Origin: Phycisphaerae bacterium
Lineage (GTDB): Bacteria > Planctomycetota > Phycisphaerae > Sedimentisphaerales > Anaerobacaceae
NCBI GenBank assembly: GCA_017993835.1
Contig: JAGOLX010000037.1
Coordinates: 1-60,925, forward strand
DNA: 60,925 nucleotides
Direction of reading: 5' to 3'
The notes beneath the pieces were generated by a model. It searched no databases. It saw only the letters and a program-made list of their open reading frames with translations, and was not told where the DNA came from. The position numbers and the translations under genes were made by a program. This document shows positions 26,327 through 35,200 of the stretch, piece by piece (the stretch's first letter is position 1; each line of letters opens with the position of its first letter).

Positions 26327-26965
26327 TCACGGACGTCGCCCCATCGTCTGGCGAAAAGCCCGGATTTCCTCCCGGGTCAGTGCACCGTTGCCATCGGCAT
26401 CGGCCTTGTCGAACATCTGTTCGATTCCCGTCCCGGCGGGATTCGCTCTGGGTCGGGGACTGGCGAGCTGCCCTGCTCCCCGCGGGAGCCTTCGGCCGGC
26501 CGGATCGCCCTGCAGCGCCGGTCCTCTGGCCCCGCGACCAGGCCGCATGGCCCCCGGCCGCACCTGCTCGAGCTGCTTCGCCTGCTCATCTGTTAGAACC
26601 TCACGGATCGACGCCATCGTCTTGGACCGCGCCTTGTCCAGAATGTCGCGGATCTTCCCGACCTGTTCGTCGGTCAGACCCAGCCGACGGGCCAACACCT
26701 CCCTCGCGCCCAACTGCCCCAATCCCAGCGGACAGAGCGCTCCTTGCCCGGTCCGGCCCGCGCCGAGAGGACACCATGCCCCGGGACCGCCTTGTGCCCG
26801 TCGCGGCGCCGCACCCTGCCTGGCGTAACCCTGCCCCCTTCCCTGCCCACGATTCAGCCCTCGTCCCCGGCCAGCCCCGGCGCCCCACGGCTGTGCCATT
26901 GCCGGGCCGTTCAGAAGGACCAGGATTGCGCCTGCAACAATCGGAACTGTCCATTTCGTCTTCAT
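26327..26965 (-). CDS. Secreted Spy/LTxxQ protein with EF-hand
   Basis: This 212-residue protein begins after AAGGAG with a signal peptide ending PAMAQ. A Gly/Arg-rich stretch follows (about 25-85), with two CPLG repeats. Then comes a helical Spy/CpxP-like segment with two exact LTxxQ motifs (LTDEQVGKIR, LTDEQAKQLE, about 98-140), another low-complexity linker, and a C-terminal EF-hand with loop DADGNGALTREE. Spy-like proteins act as periplasmic chaperones or metal buffers, and the EF-hand suggests calcium binding. It lies just upstream of the ECF cassette on the same strand, which makes it a likely target or soluble partner of that system. Confidence 0.78.
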   Translation of the reverse strand: MKTKWTVPIVAGAILVLLNGPAMAQPWGAGAGRGRGLNRGQGRGQGYARQGAAPRRAQGGPGAWCPLGAGRTGQGALCPLGLGQLGAREVLARRLGLTDEQVGKIRDILDKARSKTMASIREVLTDEQAKQLEQVRPGAMRPGRGARGPALQGDPAGRRLPRGAGQLASPRPRANPAGTGIEQMFDKADADGNGALTREEIRAFRQTMGRRP

Positions 26966-27011
26966 ATCCGGCTCCTTTCAGTCTAGTGTTTCCGGTTACG
27001 CCGGGATAGTG

Positions 27012-27035
27012 AACGAAGCCCCCTCGCAGGTTACA
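27012..27035 (-). promoter_or_regulatory. ECF-type promoter candidate
   Basis: On the minus strand TGTAACC (27029-27035) is followed by CGTT (27012-27015), resembling the AAC ... CGT pattern of ECF-sigma promoters. It lies 47-70 bases before the Spy-like gene start. The spacing is slightly shorter than usual, so this is suggestive only. Autoregulation by the neighbouring sigma factor would be the natural reading. Confidence 0.28.
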
Positions 27036-27080
27036 CCCCCTGCAAAAGAATTCTGCAAGACGAATGGAGACAACGGCCTG

Positions 27081-28520
27081 CTACGAGCCCGATGCCGGCC
27101 GGCGGAGCGGAAAGACTGCCGATTCCGTGCGACCGTTTCGCAAGATCTCTTCGGCCCGGGCAACGATCTCCGGATGTTCCTCCGCAATATCGTTTCGTTC
27201 GCCGAGGTCGGCGGTGAGATTGAAGAGCTGAATTCTCTGGCCCGCCTTGAGACGAATGCCCTTCCAGTCCCCTATCCGGACCGCCTGCTGGCCAGCCAGC
27301 TCCCAGTACAAGTGCTCGTGCTTCTTCTGCAGTGCAGGTCGGCCCAGCAGAGTGGGCAGGATGGAGATCCCGTCAATGCCTTGCGGCGGGTGTATATCGA
27401 GCAGTTCGGCGCACGTGGGCAGGAAGTCCCAAAAGGCACAAACGTGGTCGCTCTCGCTGCCCGCGTCGATCTTCCCAGGCCAACGGGCGATGAACGGCAC
27501 GCGGATGCCTCCTTCCCAGACGGAGCCCTTCAGACCACGCAAAGGACCGGCACTCTCGAAGAACGCCGCATCGACGCCGCCTGCATAGGTCGGACCGTTG
27601 TCGCTCGAGAAAACCACGAGCGTATCGTCATCGAGCCCGAGCTCTTTGATCTGGGCCATGATCCGCCCGACGTCCTTGTCCATGCGCGTGATCATCGCGG
27701 CGTAACAGGCCCGCGGGCTGGCGTGGGCAATGTAGCCTTTGGCGCCGTCGTATGGCGGATCGGGCCATTGGCCTTCATACGCAGTGAGTGAATCACCCGG
27801 CACCTGCAGCGCCACGTGCGGGATGGTGAAGGGCACATACAGGAAGAACGGCCTGTCCCTGTTGGACCGGATGAACTGGAGGGCCTGCTCGGCAATCAAA
27901 TCATGGGAATAGACCCGCTCGGCGCCGTCTTCATTCTCGTCAATCCAGAAGACCTCCCCGTCGCGCCAGAGGTGATTCGGATAGAACGTGTGGGCTTGCC
28001 GCTGGCAGATGTATCCAAAGAAATGGTCGAAGCCTTGTTTCTGCGGATCTCCGGAGGTGCCCACCCGCCCAAGCCCCCACTTCCCGAATGCTCCGGTGAC
28101 ATAGCCGGCTTGCCGAAACAGGTGGCCGACGGTGAACGTGTCCTCGACCAGCGGCCACTGGCCCCCGATCGTCGAGCCGAGTTTCCAGCCTTCGTCGCCC
28201 CCGACCTGCTTGTTGTCTCGGATCTGCGAGTGGCCCGTATGATAACCCGTCATGAGCGTGCATCGCGAGGGCGCACAGACGGGATTGCCCGAGTAACTCT
28301 GGGTAAACCGCATCCCGTCCGATGCGAGCTTGTCGATGTGTGGAGTTCTGATCTTTTTCTGGCCGTAGCAACCGATATCCGCGTAGCCAAGATCGTCCGC
28401 CAGGATGAACACGACATTGGGTCGTCTCCTCGCCTTGGCAGTTTCCTGGCGAGCAAGAACCACAGACGCACCTGATGCTGCGACCAGCGCGGTCGTCTTC
28501 AAGAAATCACGTCGTTGCAT
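27081..28520 (-). CDS. Exported type I sulfatase
   Basis: This 479-residue enzyme should hydrolyse sulfate esters on a polysaccharide or glycoside outside the cytoplasm. The N-terminus (MQRRDFLKTTALVAASGAS) is Tat-like. The active-site motif CAPSR has Cys82, which a formylglycine-generating enzyme would convert. Metal ligands are Asp42-Asp43 in ILADDLGYADIGCYG, and Asp-Asn in VVFSSDNGPTYAGG. The Lys/His sets TGYHTGHSQIRDN and GAFGKWGLGR are present. The start follows GGAGAG. No formylglycine-generating enzyme is encoded here. It ends a stretch downstream of a two-component system, 40 bases after the regulator, so joint transcription is possible. The S1 subfamily was not determined. Confidence 0.93.
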   Translation of the reverse strand: MQRRDFLKTTALVAASGASVVLARQETAKARRRPNVVFILADDLGYADIGCYGQKKIRTPHIDKLASDGMRFTQSYSGNPVCAPSRCTLMTGYHTGHSQIRDNKQVGGDEGWKLGSTIGGQWPLVEDTFTVGHLFRQAGYVTGAFGKWGLGRVGTSGDPQKQGFDHFFGYICQRQAHTFYPNHLWRDGEVFWIDENEDGAERVYSHDLIAEQALQFIRSNRDRPFFLYVPFTIPHVALQVPGDSLTAYEGQWPDPPYDGAKGYIAHASPRACYAAMITRMDKDVGRIMAQIKELGLDDDTLVVFSSDNGPTYAGGVDAAFFESAGPLRGLKGSVWEGGIRVPFIARWPGKIDAGSESDHVCAFWDFLPTCAELLDIHPPQGIDGISILPTLLGRPALQKKHEHLYWELAGQQAVRIGDWKGIRLKAGQRIQLFNLTADLGERNDIAEEHPEIVARAEEILRNGRTESAVFPLRRPASGS

Positions 28521-28560
28521 AGCACATCTCTCCGTCTTCCCAGGAGACCACTGCCCTGCC

Positions 28561-29181
28561 TCAGCGGGCCATCGGATTCTCCTCCTGGGGCGGCTCGCTC
28601 AGTGCGAGACCCATATCCACCGCCCGGCGGAGGAGCTCGATCACACTGGTGGCCCCCACCTTCTGCATCAGATGGCAGCGGTGGACCTCGATGGTCCGCG
28701 GCGAACGATGGAGCGCCGTGGCAATCTCGCGGCTGTTCTTCCCATCGAGGATCAAATACAGCACCTTCATTTCCGCCCTTGTCAAGGCGCACTGTTCCAG
28801 GGCTCCGTGTCCGCCATTCCGATCGAGCAGGAACTGGACCGCCCGCAGGAATCGGTCGCGATCCAGCGGCTTCTCGATGAAGTCCGCTGCGCCGGCCTTC
28901 ATGGCCCGGACCGCCATGGGGACGTCGCCGTGTCCTGTGACAACGAGCACGGGCAGCCACGGCATCTGCCGTCTCACTTCCTGGAGCAGCTCCATTCCGT
29001 CCATCTCCGGCATCATCACATCCGTCACCAACAGTTCACACCGGTGGGCGGCCAGGTACGCAAGGCAATCCTTCGCACAGTGGAAACACCGGACGCTGGT
29101 TCCCACGCGTTCGAGCGTCTTGGACACGGTGGAACAGACTCTGAGTTCATCGTCCACGAACACAACTCGTGCAGGCTCCAT
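28561..29181 (-). CDS. FixJ/NarL-type response regulator
   Basis: The 206-residue regulator starts at the ATG at 29181 after GGTGGAG; longer in-frame extensions run into the kinase gene. The receiver domain (about 1-125) has the phospho-acceptor Asp54 in VTDVMMPEMDG, and the GHGDVPMAVRAMKAGA and EKP blocks of the FixJ group. The C-terminal LuxR-type helix-turn-helix (about 140-200) reads LTRAEMKVLYLILDGKNS then REIATALHRSPRTIEVHR. It is a DNA-binding transcription regulator, paired with the PAS kinase that ends 25 bases upstream. The downstream sulfatase is a possible target. Confidence 0.93.
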   Translation of the reverse strand: MEPARVVFVDDELRVCSTVSKTLERVGTSVRCFHCAKDCLAYLAAHRCELLVTDVMMPEMDGMELLQEVRRQMPWLPVLVVTGHGDVPMAVRAMKAGAADFIEKPLDRDRFLRAVQFLLDRNGGHGALEQCALTRAEMKVLYLILDGKNSREIATALHRSPRTIEVHRCHLMQKVGATSVIELLRRAVDMGLALSEPPQEENPMAR

Positions 29182-29206
29182 ACTCTCCACCTCTACCCGG
29201 CGGCAA

Positions 29207-31960
29207 TCAACCTCCCTCGACCGGTAGCGTGACGATGAAGGTCGTCCCTTCACCGAACTGGCTTTCGACGCGGATATGTCCGCCCATTCCGGAAACAACG
29301 CGGTGAACGATGCACAAACCGAGACCGGTGCCCTCTCCTGCCCCCTTCGTCGTGAAGAACGGATCGAACACATGCCCGACGTGATCGGGGTGAATGCCGC
29401 CGCAATCATCCGCAAATCGCAATTCCACCTGGCTCGGACCACGGGTCCCTGTAATCGTGAAATGCCGGTCTCTCGACCCGTCCGCCGCCTGGATGGCGTT
29501 CTGGGTCAACGCAAAGAAGACCTGCTCGATGTCCTTCTCGCACGCATAGATCGTCGGCAGAACGTCCAGACACTCCAGTCTCAGCGTCACGCGCGCCTTC
29601 CTCGCGCTCTCTTCCAGCAGTCGTATGACACGTGCCGCCATGACGGAAAGAACCACCTTCGCGACGGGCCTGTCCGAGGTCTGGCGGGCCAGATTGCGGA
29701 ACCGATCGATGATGCTCGCGACGCTCCCGACTTCCGTCAGACCGTCGTTGAGGTCCTCCAGCACCGTCGGCGGACAACCCGTACACTCGAGATCCTTCAT
29801 CGCATTCTGAATGGACAGGCGGATCACCGTCAGGGGCTGGCTGAGCTCGTGGGCGTACGTGGCGCCGAGCGTGCCCAGCGAGGCGAGCTGCTCGGCTCTC
29901 ATCATCTTCTCCCGGTAGGCATCGAGCTCCTGCTGGGCCATCCGGAACTCGTGAATGTCGCGGGCAATCACGAGTCCCGCGGTCACCCGCCCGGCCCGAT
30001 CCCGCAGCGGCGCCACCGTCGTATTGAACCACCGCAACTGGCCTTGGACATCGGTCAGAACGACGGAGTTGACTCCCGAGCCCGTCTGAATGACTCGTCG
30101 GATCGCGGCCGCCTGCCGGTCGGCAACCTCCTTGCGGAAAAGGTCCCACATGGTCTTGCCTGTGAAATCGGACGGCCTTCCGCCCAGCGCTCGCGCCGCG
30201 GTGCCATTCATGAACAGGAACCGCCCGTGTTCATCGACGATCGCGATCGTTTCCCCCGCGCTCTCCACCACCGTCCGGTATCGCTCCTCGCTTTCCATCA
30301 GGTTCCGCTCCAGCTCCTGCCGATCGCTGATATCCACGTTGATCTCTGCAACCAGGCGTTCCCCGCTGTCCGTCTCGAAGGGGATCGTGGTCACCTCGAT
30401 CGGACGGTTCCCTTCCTTGACCAGGACCTGGTAGGACACCATCTTGTGCCCGGTCCTCAGGACGGCGGGAATCGCGCAGCCCTCGCACGCCCGATCGGCG
30501 TCCATGAAGTACTCATGGCACTTGCGGCCCTGACAGGGGCCGTACGTCTGTTCCCACGCCGGGTCCACATAGCGCAGGTTGAAATCCCCATCGATGATGT
30601 CGAGGCCCACCCTGGCTGCCCCGAGGATGAACTCGATCTGCTGCTGCAAACCCTTCACCTCCCGCTGGGCCGCCTTCTCTGCACTGACGTTCTTCGAGTA
30701 GATGGCGATCCGATGGACGGCGCCATCGGGATCGACAATCGGGTACATGGTAGTGAGATACTCCCGGCCCAAACGATCATCGTCGTGCTGAACCGGCTCT
30801 CGGGTATCGACCGCTTCCTGGATGTGCTTCGTGCGCCGTTCCACCACGTCCGGCGGAATGACGTCATCGCCGACATCCGACAGGCGGACCCCAACCAGTT
30901 CCCGGACGCTCTTGCCAAAACGGCATGCGGCGGTCTCGTTGAGCGTCAGGATCGTCCCTTCACAATCCACCAGCATGACGGACTCCGTCACCGCGTCAAA
31001 GAGCGCCCGGAGCATCGCCTCGTTTTCGCGGACCGCCTGCTCGGCCCTGCGACGGTCGGCGATATCGCGGATGACGCCCTGGGTCCCGACAATCTGGTGC
31101 TCTCTCACGAGGGGGCCGAGACTCAGTTCAACAGGGCACTCGCCCCCGTCCCTCCCCGCAATCGTCAGTTCCATTGTCGTTCGCTGTCCCTGGAGGGCCC
31201 GTGTACGAGCCTCCTCGAGTGAGCCCAAGGTTGCCTGGGAAACCCATCGGCTGAAGTGACTCCCCACAATCTCCTCGGGATCGAACCCCACGACCCTCTT
31301 GACCGCCTCGTTCACGGTCAGCAGATTGCCGTCGCGATCTGCGGTGTAGATGATGTCGTTCACATTGTCGAGAAGGTCCTGGTACCTTTGCCGGCTCTCG
31401 ACGAGTTCCTCCTCCATCCTGACGCGACCGGTGATGTCTTGTGCAAAGACCACCACGTGAGTCACACGTCCATTCCGATCTGTGATGGGGTAGTACGTCT
31501 GATCGAACGCGCTGCCGTCGCGGCTGTCCGTCACCCGGATCGCCTTGCCCGTCCGGACGACCTCGTCCAGGCACGCGAGTCGGGCCTCACGAACCTCGGG
31601 AGGCAAGAGCTGGGACGCGGGATTCCGTCCGTCGCAGCCCACGAGGTCTTCCCTGGCGCGTCCCAACCGATCCGCCGCCGTCTGATTGATCGCTCGGATC
31701 ACACCCTGGGAATCGAGAACCACGAGGGTCTCCGTGATCGCATCCAGGGTAGCTCGAAACATCTGGTCGCTTCCGGACAGGGCCTCGGCCCGTTCCGCGT
31801 GAAGGCCGTCGAGTTCCCGCTCGAAAGCCGTCAGGCGCTCCCGGAGTTGCGCGTTGGCTCGCTCCAACTCTGCGATCCGACGGCACAACAGCGCCTCTCC
31901 TTCCGACTGGCAGCGATTCTCGTATGCCTCATCCATCTTGCTTCCCAGACCAGTCTCCAT
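29207..31960 (-). CDS. Soluble five-PAS sensor histidine kinase
   Basis: This protein has up to 917 residues; an ATG at 31936 is an alternative start, and both ribosome binding sites are weak. An N-terminal coiled coil (about 15-65) leads into PAS domains at about 70-185, 190-310, 315-435, 440-560 and 565-680. The HisKA His704 sits in TYAHELSQPL, followed by the N-box TQNAIQAADG and the ATP-lid motifs DDCGG and GTGLGL. No membrane segment is seen, so it senses internal signals. The fourth PAS carries four cysteines (GPCQGRKCHEYF and CEGC), suggesting redox, heme or metal sensing. It phosphorylates the adjacent FixJ-type regulator. Confidence 0.92.
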   Translation of the reverse strand: METGLGSKMDEAYENRCQSEGEALLCRRIAELERANAQLRERLTAFERELDGLHAERAEALSGSDQMFRATLDAITETLVVLDSQGVIRAINQTAADRLGRAREDLVGCDGRNPASQLLPPEVREARLACLDEVVRTGKAIRVTDSRDGSAFDQTYYPITDRNGRVTHVVVFAQDITGRVRMEEELVESRQRYQDLLDNVNDIIYTADRDGNLLTVNEAVKRVVGFDPEEIVGSHFSRWVSQATLGSLEEARTRALQGQRTTMELTIAGRDGGECPVELSLGPLVREHQIVGTQGVIRDIADRRRAEQAVRENEAMLRALFDAVTESVMLVDCEGTILTLNETAACRFGKSVRELVGVRLSDVGDDVIPPDVVERRTKHIQEAVDTREPVQHDDDRLGREYLTTMYPIVDPDGAVHRIAIYSKNVSAEKAAQREVKGLQQQIEFILGAARVGLDIIDGDFNLRYVDPAWEQTYGPCQGRKCHEYFMDADRACEGCAIPAVLRTGHKMVSYQVLVKEGNRPIEVTTIPFETDSGERLVAEINVDISDRQELERNLMESEERYRTVVESAGETIAIVDEHGRFLFMNGTAARALGGRPSDFTGKTMWDLFRKEVADRQAAAIRRVIQTGSGVNSVVLTDVQGQLRWFNTTVAPLRDRAGRVTAGLVIARDIHEFRMAQQELDAYREKMMRAEQLASLGTLGATYAHELSQPLTVIRLSIQNAMKDLECTGCPPTVLEDLNDGLTEVGSVASIIDRFRNLARQTSDRPVAKVVLSVMAARVIRLLEESARKARVTLRLECLDVLPTIYACEKDIEQVFFALTQNAIQAADGSRDRHFTITGTRGPSQVELRFADDCGGIHPDHVGHVFDPFFTTKGAGEGTGLGLCIVHRVVSGMGGHIRVESQFGEGTTFIVTLPVEGG

Positions 31961-32115
31961 CAGCGCCGGCTCAACAACCGCTCAGACAGGACCACAATCC
32001 AGCACACTCGCAGCACTCATCGCGGCAACGTGGCATTCATCATAGACCGGCCGTGACCGGAAATCAAGACCGACATGGAGAGGATCGCACAAACTCGAGG
32101 CGGACCAACGGCACG

Positions 32116-32125
32116 CCCCCCCCCC
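32116..32125. repeat. Ten-cytosine homopolymer tract between two kinase genes
   Basis: An uninterrupted C10 run lies about 155 bases upstream of the five-PAS kinase start, in the 265-bp gap 31961-32225. Tracts of this length can slip during replication. Nothing else was recognised in the gap. Confidence 0.5.
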
Positions 32126-32225
32126 AAAGGCCCATGAAAACACTAGGTTTTATGCCCACAGGAAATCGCTTGTCGCGACATCTCGCGGGGTTCTGCGATT
32201 CCTGATGGGGATGGCGGGCGCCTCG

Positions 32226-35200
32226 TCACTTTCCCAGGAGCGTGGACTCAAGACCCTGGTCCGTCTGCTGCGAATCGGGCGACGATCCGCGACGAGGAGC
32301 CAGCGGCAGGAACACCGTGAAGGTCGTGCCCTTCTCCAGTTCGCTTTCGACCTCGATCCTCCCGCCATGGGCATCGACGATCTTGCTGACGATGGCCAGG
32401 CCCAGGCCGGTTCCCTTGATTTCCTTGCCGGGCCTGAAGACACGGTAGAACCGATCGAAGATCTTGGTGAGATCCTCCTTGGGAATGCCGTATCCGGTGT
32501 CGCTGATCTTGAGAACCAGGTGTTCCGCCTGCGCGGAGGCCGAGACGAGGACCCGCCCGCCCTCCGGCGTGAACTTGATCGCGTTGCTGACCAGGTTGAT
32601 GAGGACCTGGAGAATCCGGTCGTTGTCGTACACGACCGGCGGCAGGTCCGTCTGCAGATCGACCGCCAGGTGCACCTTGCTCTTCGTGGCGTGCGGCAGC
32701 ATTGTGTTGTACGCCTCGTTCACCGCCGAGCCAACAGCGTTCTCCTGCATGTTGAGCTTCATCTTTCCGGCGCTGAGTTTCTGGAAGTCCAGAACCTCGT
32801 CAATCAGCCGCGACAGGCGATCGATGTTTCGCTTGGCAATGTCCAGGAAATGATGCTGGTCCTTGTTGATCCTGCCTGCGACGCCGTCCAGCAGGATGAT
32901 CACGGATTCTCTCATGGAACTCAGGGGCGTGCGAAGCTCGTGGGAGACCGTCGAGATGAACTGCGATTTCATCTCCATGGTCTGTTTGAGTTCCTCTTCG
33001 GCCCGCTTGCGCCCGGTGATGTCGTTCAGGGCGACCAGGACGTGCCGACTGCCATCGATGTTGATCGGCTCGACGCTGACCGAGAGCCACGGCCGGTCCT
33101 TCCCGTCGTCGCTCACCCCGGGCTGCATCTCTACACCGCGGGCCGGTTCATCCGAGACCAGCGCCTTTTGGACGAGGGTCCGCAGCACGCAGCTATCGCA
33201 GGAACGGGCGACGACGCCCCCGGCAGAGCGCGCCGCATGAACGCAGTTCAACGTCTGACAAACGTCGCAGCCGATCAGGCTGGAGTACCCCCGGCCGGAC
33301 ATCTGGCGAAGCACGTCGTTGGCGCGCGTCACCTGCATGCGGTCGTCCACCAGAATCATGCCCAGGGGCGTCGCATCGAAGATGGCCTCCAGGTTCTTCT
33401 GTTTGCGGTCGAGGATCTCGTGAAGACGCCGGCTCTCGGTGACATCGACGAGGGACACCATCATACAGAGGGGCCGATCGTTCTTGTCCTTGACGATGCT
33501 GGCGGACAGTTGCACGACGAAATCCGAGCCATCCTTGCGGCAGGCGATCCGCTCGCCGTTCCAGACCCCCGCCTCCAGGGCGGTCTGGAGGGGGGCCTGC
33601 CCTTCGTTCTCGAACCGTATGAAGGAGGTCATGGGCCTGCCCAGGACCTCGTTCTCTTCGTCGTAGCCCCACATCCGCAAAGCGGAGGGGTTGGCGAACG
33701 TCAGGTTGCCGTCGAGATCGACGAACACGATGCCGCTGGCGGCGCTGTCCACGGCGCTGTCCTTCACGAGCAAGGCTTCTTCGACGCGTTTGCGTTCCGA
33801 GATGTCGCGGATGATGATGACCGCCTGATCCTGGCCCTGGAGACAGATGCGTCCGACGGACAGTTCCGCGGGGAACTCCTCTCCGGTCCTCCGCAGCGCG
33901 GTCAGTTCGATCGTCGTGCCCAGGACGGGGCTCTCCCCGGTCAGGCGGAGTTGCCGGGCGCTGGGGTGACTCGGATCGCGATACGGCGACGAGGCCAGAA
34001 GAGAGTGCAGATTCCTGCCGCACGCCTCCTGCGAGACGTATCCGAACATCTTCTCGGCCGCTTCGTTCCAGAACGAGACGCACTCATGCTCGTCCATCAT
34101 GATGATGGCGTCCATCGCGGCGCGGGTCATGCCGAGAAGCCGCTCTTCGCTCTCCCGCAACGACCGCTGGATGCGTTCGGCGGTGGCGCGGGCCTCGTTG
34201 GCGTCCTCGGCCAGACTCAGCGCCGCTTCCCGCTGCTGACGCAGGGCTTGGTTGGCACGGTTCAGCTCCTCCGCCCATCGCAGCAGTTCCGCCTCGTGGG
34301 CCTTGCCCTGCATCTGCTCCAGACCCATTTCCGCCAGCAACTGGGCACACGTGGTCAGGTACTTGAGAACCGGGGGCAGCTTCTGTTCGGGCACAATCGG
34401 CACACGGGAGAGAGCCTCCAGGTAGGCGGTCTCGTCGAATCCGAATTCCCTCGCCTGCCGACGGAACGCTTCCTCGTCGGGCGGCTCGAGCAGGAACTGG
34501 CCGATGAAGACGTTGGCCACATGCCGGCCCTCGATCACGACGGGCGCCGCCGCGTCCGTCAGGCCGTTGCGACACTGGTAGAGCGAGAAGTGTTCGCCCT
34601 CCCGCAGTTGCCCGGCCAGAACGGTGTCGCTCTCGATGCATCGGGCGCGTGTTTGGGTGTTGACGCGGTGGAAGTCCGTGCAAATCCTCTGCCAACGGGC
34701 TCCGACGAACACGTTGCCCTCGAGGTCGATGATCGCGGAGGAAACGCCGACGGCGTCGCAGAAGCTGTCCATCAACTGCTGCATCTGGTCGCGGTCCAAC
34801 AGATCCGCAAGATCGCGATGTCGCGGCACGCCGCCCTCGTTCGCGGCAGTCCCCGCGGTCGCTTCCAGATCCGTCTCGGCTTCCGGAACGACTTCCGCCT
34901 GGAGCACGGCATAGGGCGCCGGTTGGCCGGCGGCCAGCGACATCTCGTTGATCCGCTGCTTCAGCTCCGCCACCCGGACCTCTCGGGCGATGGCCAGGCG
35001 GTTGAACCGCTCGATTTCGCCGACGTGATGGCGCAACGCCTCTTCGGCCCGCTTACGCTCGGTCAGATCGTACAGGACGACAAGACTGGCCGGCTCATGT
35101 TCGTATTCAATTGGTTCCAGGGATATGCTCGCAGGAAACACCGTGCCGTCCGATTTCCGCATGAGAACCTCGCGCTGGGTCACACGACCCTTCTCCCGGA

